Origin: a virus | Virus record (IMG/VR): IMGVR_UViG_3300005468_000016 | Span: 28,076-92,075 of that record | Strand: one strand, 5' to 3' | DNA: 64,000 nt | Shown here: positions 48,545 to 56,211 of the stretch, piece by piece | Layout: each line of letters begins with the position of its first letter | Position numbering within the stretch: position 1 is the stretch's first letter | Program-made: the position numbers and the translations under genes | The notes under the pieces: generated by a model | Databases searched by the model: none | What the model saw: only the letters and a program-made list of their open reading frames with translations | What the model was told of the DNA's origin: nothing

Positions 48545-48737
48545 GTTCCACCTCAGAAATCTGCTCCGTCTCCGGATGCCAGTCACCCGGTTCATCTTCA
48601 GAGGGCAGCGGCAGGACGGAGACCGGCAATATTCTGTCCCTGCATTGAATCAGTCCCAGATAGTCGAGTCCGGGTTTGCGTGGAAGTCCATGCCCGCACT
48701 CGGAACCATCAGGACACGGGCGCAGTGATTGGCTCAC
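48531..48737 (-). CDS. Small hypothetical protein
   Basis: A 68-residue product with GTG start at 48737 (GTGA overlap). Contains CPDGSECGHGLP and an acidic C-terminus (SEDEPGDWHPETEQISEVE). Function unknown. Confidence 0.5.
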   Translation of the reverse strand: MSQSLRPCPDGSECGHGLPRKPGLDYLGLIQCRDRILPVSVLPLPSEDEPGDWHPETEQISEVEHAAD

Positions 48738-49399
48738 GACCCCACCGCCTTCCTGACCGCGTCGAGGTCGCCGGTTGCGAGGGCGATGCGGACCCTGGCC
48801 AACTTCTCCCCTTGCTTGGCCGCGGTCTCTTCTGCTTTCTCTGCACGCTCGCGCTGTTCGTCGCACCGAAGAGATGCCTCGATCGCTCGTCGATTTACAG
48901 ATGGCCGGATGCCATCAATCTTTCTACGCAACCGCTCGATATCTCGTTCTGCTGATTCTGCTCGGTGCTCCATCACGGCGGCATGCTTCTGAATGCTCTT
49001 GATTACGCGGGCGTGTTCGTCCCGTTCGGCCTCCAGTTGTCGAGTCAGGAGCGCACACTCTTTGCACGGCGCCATGGCAACCGCTCCGATGAGTCGGCCC
49101 GCGTCGTTCAGCATCCGAAAGCGTTCTTCGGTCAGGCGCTTGACTTCGGCGGCGAGATGGTCGCACTCATTCGCCATGCCCGCGAACTCTCGCCATTCCG
49201 TTATCGCATATTCTGCAATCTCTCGGCGTTCCTCGGGCGTCAATGGCTTGTCGTCGTCGATGTCCGCGTGGCCATCAAATCCATAGACCAGTCGATAATT
49301 ACTGGCCGCGCTTTCATCATAGAGCAACCCAAGCACGCCTAGACATGCGTAGAATTCACGGCCAGAGGTCAAGCGGTATCCTCTTTCGGTTGGCTGCAT
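48734..49399 (-). CDS. Coiled-coil hypothetical protein
   Basis: A 221-residue product. The N-terminal 70 residues are acidic and mixed. From about residue 80 on, it is a long charged helix interrupted by APCKECALL. It resembles the other coiled-coil early proteins at 44350 and 45329 in layout, though not clearly in sequence. Confidence 0.6.
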   Translation of the reverse strand: MQPTERGYRLTSGREFYACLGVLGLLYDESAASNYRLVYGFDGHADIDDDKPLTPEERREIAEYAITEWREFAGMANECDHLAAEVKRLTEERFRMLNDAGRLIGAVAMAPCKECALLTRQLEAERDEHARVIKSIQKHAAVMEHRAESAERDIERLRRKIDGIRPSVNRRAIEASLRCDEQRERAEKAEETAAKQGEKLARVRIALATGDLDAVRKAVGS

Positions 49400-49403
49400 T
49401 GGT

Positions 49404-49688
49404 CTACTCCGTCAACTCGCGCAGTTTCTTGGCCAGCGCCAGATCGCGACTCGTCGCCAAACTGGCTGATCCAAGTTCCTGAGCATACTCCCGAACTGCC
49501 CGCAACTTCGCGGCGAGCAGGGGCAGGAGGGCGCGGGACTCGGCAATGAACGCGGCGTCATTCCTTCCAACGTCGTTCGTTATGGTTATCTGGTCAGCGT
49601 CATGGACGTGCCAATAAGTATCGTCGAACGTCCATGGACCTTTCGATGCCAGCCGATCCAATTCCTCCGCGCGTTCGATGCAGTCCAT
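49404..49688 (-). CDS. Ead/Ea22-like hypothetical protein
   Basis: A 94-residue product from the ATG at 49688. 'ASKGPWTFDDTYWHVHDADQ', then 'RNDAAFIAESRALLPLLAAK', resembles the 'GPW......DA.FIA.AR..VP.L' pattern of Ead/Ea22-like early phage proteins. The final third is helical. Function unknown in that family. Confidence 0.6.
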   Translation of the reverse strand: MDCIERAEELDRLASKGPWTFDDTYWHVHDADQITITNDVGRNDAAFIAESRALLPLLAAKLRAVREYAQELGSASLATSRDLALAKKLRELTE

Positions 49689-49855
49689 TACCACCGCTCC
49701 ATCTCGTTTTCATAAGCCCGCTCGGCAGCTTCTTGTGCGGCCTCGCGATAGTCTCTCTGAAGCGCTTGAAATTGGCGATTGTACTCGGCTTGGTCGATGC
49801 GTCCGTTGCGGAGATCATCGGCGAGCTGTTCCTCTTCTCGATCGTATTGGTTCAT
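49688..49855 (-). CDS. Small SHOCT-like helical protein
   Basis: A 55-residue product from the ATG at 49855 (TGATG overlap). The segment 'LADDLRNGRIDQAEYNRQF' follows the short SHOCT-like pattern (L..L...G.I...EY), continued by a charged helix. Probably an oligomerisation element. Confidence 0.55.
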   Translation of the reverse strand: MNQYDREEEQLADDLRNGRIDQAEYNRQFQALQRDYREAAQEAAERAYENEMERW

Positions 49856-50535
49856 CAGAACATCCCCACTTCCGCATCCGGTGCAATCGCGGCGCGGAAC
49901 GCTGCCGGGTGCGTGGTCACATCAGCGAGCATCGACAGCGCCTGCTCTTTGGTGGCATCGAGTCCATGCAATCCGCCGCGTGGCGTCTCGCTGGTTTCGT
50001 TGAAGATGGCCGTTACGCTGGCCTCGCCCCGGTTGATCGTCATCATCACGCGACCGGCGCAGCCCCAGACTAACACTTCAACATCACCGATCCTAGCCTT
50101 GTGTCCGCGATGCTCCGAGGCGCTGTAGTAATCTTGCAGCCAGTCGCCCCAGACGAAGATCCCCAGGGTTTGGACGGCTTCCTGAATCTCGTCCGTGGCG
50201 CTGGCGATCTCTCGGAAGTCGGCGGCATATTTCGCTTTGCCGTCCAAGCGCGCACGGATGTCTTGCCGCTGGCTCGCGCGGTCTTCAGATTGCATCCATG
50301 GCTCGGTCAGGATTCGTTCGTCCCCGACAAAAAGAGCGGCCGGAAGTGTGATGCGATTGCAGAGGCGCTTGGTCTTGCGATACTGGGCCATCCGATCGCA
50401 CAGATCGCAAGCGGGGCACTGTGTCTTGACCAGCACGGGTTCCTTGCCCTTGTCCTGCCGGAAGTGCTCAACCCATCCCTGACTCGCGTCACCTTGGCAA
50501 TCGTCGCAGGTTTTCTTCTCGTCGGATTCCATCAT
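49855..50535 (-). CDS. Hypothetical protein with N-terminal Cys cluster
   Basis: A 226-residue product from the ATG at 50535. Cysteine pairs CDDCQGD and CPACDLCDR lie in the first 60 residues, with a spacing suggestive of a DnaJ-type zinc knuckle. A central helical part and a beta-rich C-terminal part (IGDVEVLVWGCAGRVMMTI) follow. Function unknown. Confidence 0.6.
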   Translation of the reverse strand: MMESDEKKTCDDCQGDASQGWVEHFRQDKGKEPVLVKTQCPACDLCDRMAQYRKTKRLCNRITLPAALFVGDERILTEPWMQSEDRASQRQDIRARLDGKAKYAADFREIASATDEIQEAVQTLGIFVWGDWLQDYYSASEHRGHKARIGDVEVLVWGCAGRVMMTINRGEASVTAIFNETSETPRGGLHGLDATKEQALSMLADVTTHPAAFRAAIAPDAEVGMF

Positions 50536-50957
50536 TTCACCTTTGGCGTGGTGGTCTCTTTGTCTCGATACCCAGCCACCCAGTACGGATATCCATTTGA
50601 GCAATTGACACCCGCCATCATGTGGACAAGCTCGACGGGCTTTCCGTAGTAGGCGGACAGATATGCCTCATAGAACAGCGCGGACCGCTTCGGTGCATTC
50701 GATGACATCGCCGCCTGCCGCGCTCGTTCCGACTTGGCATAATCCCATTGCTGGAGACGGTCCGAGTAGACGTAGTTCAGCCCAGGATGTCCGCGGTCAT
50801 CGCTCGGGGGACCGAAAACCGTCTGCGCCTTCCATTCGACTTTGTTGTTAAACCTGTCGTCGGAGTAGTGCGGATCGGTATTGAGCGGCACATCTTTGTC
50901 CGGGGTGCTCGCCACTCTAGGACGTGACAACATGTAATCACCATAGATGTCCATCAT
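50532..50957 (-). CDS. Hypothetical protein
   Basis: A 141-residue product from the ATG at 50957. It is rich in Asp, Tyr and Asn in the first two thirds (YGDYMLSRP; DPHYSDDRFNN) and has 'LFYEAYLSAYYGKPVELVHM' near the end. No family recognised. Confidence 0.55.
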   Translation of the reverse strand: MMDIYGDYMLSRPRVASTPDKDVPLNTDPHYSDDRFNNKVEWKAQTVFGPPSDDRGHPGLNYVYSDRLQQWDYAKSERARQAAMSSNAPKRSALFYEAYLSAYYGKPVELVHMMAGVNCSNGYPYWVAGYRDKETTTPKVK

Positions 50958-51271
50958 TCCCCGTCCTTTCCCTGCGCCGTTTCTTTCGCAATCGCCGCCC
51001 GCAAGGCCGCGATGAACGCATCTTCGTTCGCAGCAGAGCCCGCCGCGATGACACCACCCGTGGGGTCGATAAGTCCCGCCGGCAGGTCGCCCCAGAAGAT
51101 CATCGCATTGAACGGCGGCACGTTTTCGATCTCTTCCTGATGCGGGTTCAGTTTCAGGTGCCACTTGTCGTCAACGCGGCACGCCCACAGACCAGGGAAC
51201 CGATTGAGCGCCTGAAGCCCGCGCGCCAGGGCGAGGTCGGCTATCAGGGAAAAGGCCAGGGATAGTGTCAT
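50954..51271 (-). CDS. Hypothetical protein
   Basis: A 105-residue product from the ATG at 51271 (TGATG overlap). An N-terminal hydrophobic helix (TLSLAFSLIADLALARGLQA) could be a signal or a core helix. A Trp-containing middle and an alanine-rich C-terminal helix follow. Function unknown. Confidence 0.55.
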   Translation of the reverse strand: MTLSLAFSLIADLALARGLQALNRFPGLWACRVDDKWHLKLNPHQEEIENVPPFNAMIFWGDLPAGLIDPTGGVIAAGSAANEDAFIAALRAAIAKETAQGKDGE

Positions 51272-51960
51272 CACGCATCTCCTCGGTAGTACGCCTTGAC
51301 ATCCTCGAAACTCGGCCGGTGATTGCGCTCGGGCCGGGACTTGGCGAAGTCGGCGCGAATTGCAAACCGTCGGCCGCGATTCCCGATCAACTCATGGCCA
51401 TGGATCTGCTCAATGACGCCCCGTGCCTCTTCCTGGCTTCGGCACATCAGGAACCCGCTGCCCTTGTGGGTTCGCGGCGGATGGCGCGGGGCGTAGATAT
51501 TGTCCAGCGTCCAAAAGGAGTCTGAGGCGCAGTCCTCCGCGGCATCGACGTTATCAGGCGTCGCTGTCTCGACCTTGTCTTTCAGAAGCCTGAACCGACG
51601 AACGGCATGCGCCGGAGAGATTCCCAGAAGGCCGGCGATGGCATCGGTGATCTGCTTCTCAGATAACTCATAGGGCAGATTACCCACGAAGATGCTCCGC
51701 GACGGCTCCGAAAGCCGAGCCGCCATCGTTGCCGGTCGCTCGCGCTTTTCTGTCAGTCGCTCGCCCGTCTGATGATTGATGCCGCACCAGCAAGAGGACC
51801 ATTCGCGCATGCGGGCGTCGTGGGCCTTGGCGTTCGCTTCATCGTGCAACCGCTTCTTTTCCGCTTCGACGCGCACGACTTCCGCTAGGCGTTCTGCGCG
51901 CAGAGCTTCTTGGACCATCTGCTCTTGTTCAAGCAGCGCTGACTTGGATGGGCGGCTCAT
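51271..51960 (-). CDS. RNA recognition motif (RRM) protein
   Basis: A 229-residue product. Residues 1-60 are a charged helix ending in a CWCG segment. From about residue 88 an RRM fold is visible: RNP2 as IFVGNLPY at 90-97, a helix (ITDAIAGLLG), a long central loop, RNP1 as KGSGFLMC at about 166-173, and a final strand with FAIRADF. Aromatic and basic positions expected to stack on RNA are present. RRM proteins are unusual in phages. It is coupled to the ribbon-helix-helix regulator upstream (ATGA). Confidence 0.75.
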   Translation of the reverse strand: MSRPSKSALLEQEQMVQEALRAERLAEVVRVEAEKKRLHDEANAKAHDARMREWSSCWCGINHQTGERLTEKRERPATMAARLSEPSRSIFVGNLPYELSEKQITDAIAGLLGISPAHAVRRFRLLKDKVETATPDNVDAAEDCASDSFWTLDNIYAPRHPPRTHKGSGFLMCRSQEEARGVIEQIHGHELIGNRGRRFAIRADFAKSRPERNHRPSFEDVKAYYRGDA

Positions 51961-52139
51961 TCGCTGTCCTTTCCCGCGCTTGGCAGTTTGCCAACGTCTT
52001 TCAATCCGTTCTTGATCGCCGCCTGAATCACCCAGGACAGCGAGCGGTCTAGGCGCCTCGCTTCGGCCTCAATCTTCGCCCGCAGCGATGGCGGCCATCT
52101 GAAACTCGTAACCACCGGACTGTCCGTTTTCTGTTTCAT
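51957..52139 (-). CDS. Ribbon-helix-helix regulator (Arc/CopG type)
   Basis: A 60-residue product with a strand (PVVTSFRWPP) followed by two helices (LRAKIEAEARRLDRSLSWVIQAAI), the ribbon-helix-helix layout. It has an AAGGA site and its own upstream region with a promoter and a palindrome at 52150-52164, so autoregulation is likely. It heads the leftward transcription of the RRM gene and those beyond. Confidence 0.72.
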   Translation of the reverse strand: MKQKTDSPVVTSFRWPPSLRAKIEAEARRLDRSLSWVIQAAIKNGLKDVGKLPSAGKDSE

Positions 52140-52149
52140 TAAGCGTCCT

Positions 52150-52164
52150 TAAGCACAATGCTTA
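52150..52164. promoter_or_regulatory. Palindromic operator candidate upstream of RHH gene
   Basis: TAAGCA and TGCTTA arms flank CAA. The site lies 11 bases before the ribbon-helix-helix ATG and just downstream of a minus-strand TTGACG...ATAAGC promoter candidate, a natural site for autorepression. Confidence 0.45.
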
Positions 52165-52212
52165 TCATGGGTCGTAAACGGGCGTCAACAAAAATCGCCC
52201 GCCGCTTAAATT

Positions 52213-52240
52213 CCCGCGCCCATCGTCGGACAGGCGCGGG
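52213..52240 (-). terminator. Possible terminator hairpin
   Basis: CCCGCGCC and GGCGCGGG form an 8 bp GC-rich stem with a 12-base loop, 9 bases after the stop of the 52249 gene. Only a short AATTT follows on the minus strand, so it is a weak terminator candidate. Confidence 0.35.
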
Positions 52241-52248
52241 TGGGTGGG

Positions 52249-52872
52249 TTAGCGCCTGCGCAACTCGTCGAGGCGGCGGATGTAAAGCTGCGACATGGCG
52301 GGCGGCGCCTTGTCCTTGATCGCGGCCCAGGCACGGTCCAGGGCATCGGCGTCGGTCGGTTCGGCGAGCGCGGCTTCCATGGACTGGAGGTCGGAGGGGG
52401 ACAACTCCGGCTCGATCTTTGGCGCCGGCTGCGTCCCGGTCGGCGCCTGCGCGGTCGGCTGCAAGAGATAGATCTCGGGCCGCTTCCGGCGCGGGCGCTT
52501 GATGCTGACTTCGATCGTGGAAGTGAGCGCCGGAGAACCACAGACCCGGATGCCGCCCTTTTTCTCTTTTCCGAACATCACCGACGGGTCATAGGCGATC
52601 GTGATGAGCTTGTCCGTCCACTTGGCATAATCACGCCCATGGATGTTGGCCGTCAGCAGGGCGTTGGTCTTGTTCCAGACCAGTTGATTCTCCTCGATCG
52701 CCCCCGTCTTCTTGTTGCGCATCTTGACGGTCAGGATCGCTTTCAGCTTCGCGTGACCGTCATCGTCTTCGAGTGGTTCTCCGACCATGGACACGATCTT
52801 GACCGTCGTCGGTCCTTCGAGCGTGACGCCCTTAACGAAACGACCCGGATACAGTTCTTCGAAATCAGGCAC
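52249..52872 (-). CDS. Partner protein of RecE-like exonuclease
   Basis: A 207-residue product overlapping the exonuclease stop. The first 120 residues are beta-rich (GRFVKGVTLEGPTTVKIVSM; ENQLVWNKTNALLTANIHGR), in the style of phage single-strand-binding or recombination accessory proteins encoded next to RecE-type nucleases. A proline-rich linker and a helical C-terminus follow. The role is inferred from context. Confidence 0.6.
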   Translation of the reverse strand: MPDFEELYPGRFVKGVTLEGPTTVKIVSMVGEPLEDDDGHAKLKAILTVKMRNKKTGAIEENQLVWNKTNALLTANIHGRDYAKWTDKLITIAYDPSVMFGKEKKGGIRVCGSPALTSTIEVSIKRPRRKRPEIYLLQPTAQAPTGTQPAPKIEPELSPSDLQSMEAALAEPTDADALDRAWAAIKDKAPPAMSQLYIRRLDELRRR

Positions 52873-53725
52873 GGTTCACCTCTTTCCCTGTGACTTCCCA
52901 CTCTTCATCTTCGCTCATGAGCACATACGCGGGCGCGGACAGCATCTGCACGCCTTCATATCTGCCCGGCCACTTGTCGCGTTTCTGGCACTCGACAAGC
53001 AAGTCCATCAACTTGTCCACCTCTTCCTTGGCCGCATATCGCGTCTCCGCGCACGGCTCGAACATGGATACATCATGTGGCTCATCCGATTCCACCGCCG
53101 CGAACAGAAACGGGATGTCATCCGGCTTCTTGCCCGTCGCGTGCGCCAGCCCCATCGAGTAGAAGTGCGCCTGATGGAAGTATCCCAGGTGCCAAGCCTG
53201 ACGCCCGAAGTTGCGCAGTTCCCCCGAGCGCGTGCTTTTCAGGTCTAGCAGCAACTCCTCGATTGTGATCCAGTCCGCACGCATCTTGCAGACCAAGCCC
53301 GTGCGCTCATCCGTCCAGACGATCGGAATCTCGGCCCGGCCACGACTCGGTGCGATGAACTGGCGGGCGCAGGCATTCGTCGCGATGGCCTGCGCGCAAC
53401 CAAGTGCTCGCGCTTCCTCTTCCGGGTCCAGAATCGTAATAGACTGCGCCGCCATCTCTTCTTGGAAAGCGATCCAGTTCTTTTTTGCGCCCTCGCCCCT
53501 GGTCTTGCTCTCGCGATAGACCACGAACCGTTCGTCATACTTCTCGGGCTCGAACACCAGCGTATGTAGCGCGGACCCGGTACGGAGCGGTGGCGAACTC
53601 TCGCGCTTGGCCGTTAGCGCGTGCTTGTAGTGCAATGGACTCTTGCGCATGTGGGCAAGTGCGGACCATCGCACGCCTGGGTGCGCGTCGTATTCTTCGG
53701 GGGTAATTTCTCCGGGGTAGCGCAT
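52865..53725 (-). CDS. RecE-like PD-(D/E)XK exonuclease
   Basis: A 286-residue product from the ATG at 53725. It matches the exodeoxyribonuclease VIII-like family: an early 'SALAHMRKSPLHYKHAL', then 'PLRTGSALHTLVFEP', and the catalytic core 'MRADW' (about 149-153) with 'LLDLKST' (about 159-165), the D and DxK of PD-(D/E)XK nucleases. It resects double-stranded ends for phage recombination. No annealing protein of the RecT type was recognised; the adjacent 52249 product may fill that place. Confidence 0.82.
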   Translation of the reverse strand: MRYPGEITPEEYDAHPGVRWSALAHMRKSPLHYKHALTAKRESSPPLRTGSALHTLVFEPEKYDERFVVYRESKTRGEGAKKNWIAFQEEMAAQSITILDPEEEARALGCAQAIATNACARQFIAPSRGRAEIPIVWTDERTGLVCKMRADWITIEELLLDLKSTRSGELRNFGRQAWHLGYFHQAHFYSMGLAHATGKKPDDIPFLFAAVESDEPHDVSMFEPCAETRYAAKEEVDKLMDLLVECQKRDKWPGRYEGVQMLSAPAYVLMSEDEEWEVTGKEVNRA

Positions 53726-53871
53726 TAGCCACCCCACGGAGTGAGCACGCTGACGCGCTTGGTCCAGATCTTGTAATACTTCACATATCCGTTCCGCTCA
53801 CTGCCGAGAATCTTGACCCATCCATAACCGTCGGCCGCGTGGTAACTGGTGTCGAACCGTGACCTTGACAT
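53725..53871 (-). CDS. Tiny hypothetical protein
   Basis: A 48-residue product from the ATG at 53871 (GGAG upstream). Aromatic-rich (SYHAADGYGWVKIL; YVKYYKIWTKRV). Its stop overlaps the exonuclease start. Function unknown. Confidence 0.5.
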   Translation of the reverse strand: MSRSRFDTSYHAADGYGWVKILGSERNGYVKYYKIWTKRVSVLTPWGG

Positions 53872-53872
53872 G

Positions 53873-53959
53873 CTATCTCCTGTGTTTACGAACCGACCGC
53901 CGCAACCTAAGACGCCCCAGGAACTCGCGACGCATCCGCAGCCATTCGGAGCGCGACAT
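53873..53959 (-). CDS. Tiny arginine-rich peptide
   Basis: A 28-residue product (MSRSEWLRMRREFLGRLRL...) whose ATG follows the previous stop directly and has AGGTGAGGG upstream. One third of the residues are arginine. It could bind nucleic acid, or be a leader. Support is limited to the ribosome site and tight packing. Confidence 0.38.
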   Translation of the reverse strand: MSRSEWLRMRREFLGRLRLRRSVRKHRR

Positions 53960-54145
53960 CTAGCCCTCACCTCTGTCAGTCTCAAGATCTCTGATGCGCT
54001 CCCGGGCAGCTTCTAGATCTGATTCCAATTCTTCGATCTGCTTTGCGAGATTCTTGATTTCGTCTTCCTGGCGTTTGGCATACTTCGCGAGAGCATCGCC
54101 GACCGATTCAACATCGTCGGCATCATCGAGTTCATAACGTGCCAT
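53960..54145 (-). CDS. Small acidic coiled-coil protein
   Basis: A 61-residue, very acidic helical product (LAKQIEELESDLEAARERIR) with a strong GGAGGAG site. It is the first gene after the 527-base gap and its promoter/operator candidate. Probably a dimeric coiled coil. Confidence 0.6.
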   Translation of the reverse strand: MARYELDDADDVESVGDALAKYAKRQEDEIKNLAKQIEELESDLEAARERIRDLETDRGEG

Positions 54146-54672
54146 CGTTCTCCTCCGTCCGTGGGTCTAACAAGCCCGCATTGCCCGGCGGGTCCGGGTT
54201 GGGAGTTCTTCCGCCTCCCGATCGGCTATGTGGCCTCCGCTGCCCCACCTATCCGGGTTAGGCTTTCCCTGACACACTCGGCAGTGTCAACGCCGGGCCC
54301 GCTTCTACTTGCGATCCGGCGGGCGCGGTCTTGCTGCCACTCGATGAAGTTCGTTCACAATTTATCGAGGCGGACTCACGCACGTTTCCCTCTCTAGGCG
54401 TGAACTACGAATCCTCTCGACGCGGCCCAACCGTGTTCCCATTTCGAGTCCGCCCGCAATCTGCTGGCCTTACCCGCGCCGGGGATGCTCCGGACTTACT
54501 GGCTATCTTGCCGCGGGATCGGGCGAGTAGAGGACCCTACAGGGTGAAGACCCCATGAGAGTCGCATGCTCAAGTGGATGAATCGTCGGCGCCTCCTGTG
54601 TTTTCGACCTGGGTGTCATAGGCCCTGTCGAATCTGCGGCTTATATCGCTGGGCGGACTATTCCGGCCAGCA
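54146..54672. other. 527-base intergenic region with operator candidate
   Basis: No convincing gene on either strand: the small frames present have poor ribosome sites and unstructured products. The left part (54146-54300) holds the leader of the 54145 operon, two CCGGGTT motifs (near 54175 and 54253) and a palindrome over a TTGACA box. The remainder (54300-54670) shows no clear signal. It could hide a non-coding RNA. Confidence 0.4.
54270..54290 (-). promoter_or_regulatory. TTGACA box within a palindrome
   Basis: TGACAC (54270-54275) and GTGTCA (54284-54289) are inverted repeats with 8 bases between. On the minus strand the right arm forms TTGACA (54285-54290), a -35 box pointing at the 54145 gene. 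The -10 box is not clear. A repressor bound here would block the promoter. Confidence 0.4.
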
Positions 54673-54852
54673 TTATCCGTTCTCTTTAACCCACTCGCGG
54701 ATCTCGCGTTCCGTCCGACAGCCTGACCTGATGGCTGCCTTGATTAGTTTCTCCGAGCAACCGAGCGCGATGGCCAGCGGTGCGACCGCGATGCCTGCCA
54801 CGGTCCCGACCACTTCGCCGGCCGCCTCAAGGATATCACCGAACAGTCCCAT
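54673..54852 (-). CDS. Small phage protein with glycine/alanine-rich helix
   Basis: A 59-residue product from the ATG at 54852 after AAAGGAG. The N-terminal half is hydrophobic (FGDILEAAGEVVGTVAGIAV) and the C-terminal half is a basic helical domain (SEKLIKAAIRSGCRTEREIR). It could be membrane-interacting. Not recognised. Confidence 0.58.
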   Translation of the reverse strand: MGLFGDILEAAGEVVGTVAGIAVAPLAIALGCSEKLIKAAIRSGCRTEREIREWVKENG

Positions 54853-54854
54853 GT

Positions 54855-55163
54855 TCACTCCTTTGCCACGCACTCCGCCCTCAACTTGGCACCGAGGGCG
54901 TAAAGGTCCGGATCATCGCGGCGGTCCTGCCCTTGTCCACTGAATGCGGCATGCAGCGTTTCAATATCGTCGGCGGTCAGGCCAAGCGCCATGCATGCCG
55001 CCTTCACCAAGACGCCATCAGCATCCATGCAGAAAGTCTTCAGAAGGCTGACGCTTCCGTGACACCGCGCGTCGCCAGTGCGAACCGGATAACCGCGGCG
55101 TTCGGCTTCGGTAATCGCCTCCCTGCACAACCGCTCGACCTCGGCGAGTTTATCGGCCGTCAT
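54855..55163 (-). CDS. Hypothetical protein
   Basis: A 102-residue helical product from the ATG at 55163 (ATGATG tandem start). 'TADKLAEVERLCREAITEAE', then a Cys/His-containing middle and a regular helical end. It overlaps the upstream gene by 14 bases. Function unknown. Confidence 0.58.
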   Translation of the reverse strand: MTADKLAEVERLCREAITEAERRGYPVRTGDARCHGSVSLLKTFCMDADGVLVKAACMALGLTADDIETLHAAFSGQGQDRRDDPDLYALGAKLRAECVAKE

Positions 55164-55491
55164 CATGTCCTCCCGCAAGCACCATGAGTTGTTCCGCCAG
55201 CGTCTTGAGCGCGTGCCGAGCCGCCGCCAGTTCCGACTCAAAGCCGGGGTGCGCGTTTAGGTCCAGGCCCAAGCCCAGTTTATAGGGCGCGTTGTCGGTG
55301 GTCCCGCTCGCGTCCACGCACCAGTACCAGCGCGTGCCGATGAACCTGCCGGCGTCATAGTTGCGCGCCTCGCTGAGATGGAATCCGCAACGGCGCGCGA
55401 TGCTGAGCGTCATCGTCTCGGGGGCCGCTGCGAAGTCGCGCTCGAACGACGGATTGTTGCGAACGCGGAGGCCGGGTTCTGTGCGGTCCAT
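55150..55491 (-). CDS. Hypothetical protein
   Basis: A 113-residue product from the ATG at 55491. It contains 'ARRCGFHLSEARNYDAGRFI' and 'RWYWCVDASGTTDNAPYKLG', then an alanine-rich helix. Ends within the next gene. Function unknown. Confidence 0.55.
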   Translation of the reverse strand: MDRTEPGLRVRNNPSFERDFAAAPETMTLSIARRCGFHLSEARNYDAGRFIGTRWYWCVDASGTTDNAPYKLGLGLDLNAHPGFESELAAARHALKTLAEQLMVLAGGHDDGR

Positions 55492-55492
55492 C

Positions 55493-55903
55493 TTACACCT
55501 CCCCCAACTTCGCAATGAGCGCCTCGACCTGAACCGACTCCATCTTGGCGACCTTGCCACGCAGCCCTTGTAGCAGAGCGTCCGCCCGCTCGTTCAGTGC
55601 CTTGCGCTCGTTGTGGAAGCGCCACTGCTCGGCATTCTCGGCCATGGCTTGGTCTGAGTAGGGTTCGATGCTGCCAGTGAACCAGGAATCGCGACCGCGC
55701 ACCTTGCCATCTGTGTCGCGCTCCTCTCTGCCATCGAGGACCATCCACTGTCGCACGTCCCCGCCGCAGATCTTGGTCACGGTGCGGACTTGCAGTTTCG
55801 CCGGCTCGATCATTCTGCTGTCGATTCGCTCAATGACCTTGTCGCCGACGTTCAGCGTGAACGGTTGGTGTCCCCAGGGCTTGATGGTGATGTCGGTTCG
55901 CAT
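55493..55903 (-). CDS. Hypothetical protein
   Basis: A 136-residue product. The first half is beta-rich (DITIKPWGHQPFTLNVGDKV), with a GDKV turn typical of small SH3-like barrels; the second half is a helix rich in Ala/Leu/Glu. One base separates it from the next gene. Function unknown. Confidence 0.58.
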   Translation of the reverse strand: MRTDITIKPWGHQPFTLNVGDKVIERIDSRMIEPAKLQVRTVTKICGGDVRQWMVLDGREERDTDGKVRGRDSWFTGSIEPYSDQAMAENAEQWRFHNERKALNERADALLQGLRGKVAKMESVQVEALIAKLGEV

Positions 55904-55904
55904 C

Positions 55905-56201
55905 TTACTCCTCCTCGTACCGCATCGTCGGGTGATACTGCGACGCGATACCGGGCGGGTCCGCGGTCACAAGCCAGAGCGCGAAGGCTTGCAGTTGCTT
56001 GCCCGAGAGCGATGGCATGCCATCCTCCCACAGAGGGCCATCATCTGGGTCATGTTCTCCCTTGCTATCAACATCGCCCTCGCAGTACGCGAACGACCAG
56101 AGCGTGCCGCCGTCTGATGTCGAACCAGCATCTTCGGCGCGGATGGTGAACTCGACGCGGCGACCGTAGGTGACTTTGTGGTAGTGGGGCTCGGGCTTCA
56201 T
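55905..56201 (-). CDS. Acidic hypothetical protein
   Basis: A 98-residue product from the ATG at 56201 after AAGGAG. It is beta-rich and then acidic (GDVDSKGEHDPDDGPLWEDG), ending in a helix and a short tail YEEE. Function unknown. Confidence 0.58.
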   Translation of the reverse strand: MKPEPHYHKVTYGRRVEFTIRAEDAGSTSDGGTLWSFAYCEGDVDSKGEHDPDDGPLWEDGMPSLSGKQLQAFALWLVTADPPGIASQYHPTMRYEEE

Positions 56202-56211
56202 CTCATTCTCC

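Noticed and set aside
54161-54558. Two plus-strand frames of 75-78 codons in the intergenic gap
   Set aside because: No Shine-Dalgarno sites, proline/serine/arginine-rich products without domain character, and orientation opposite to all neighbours.
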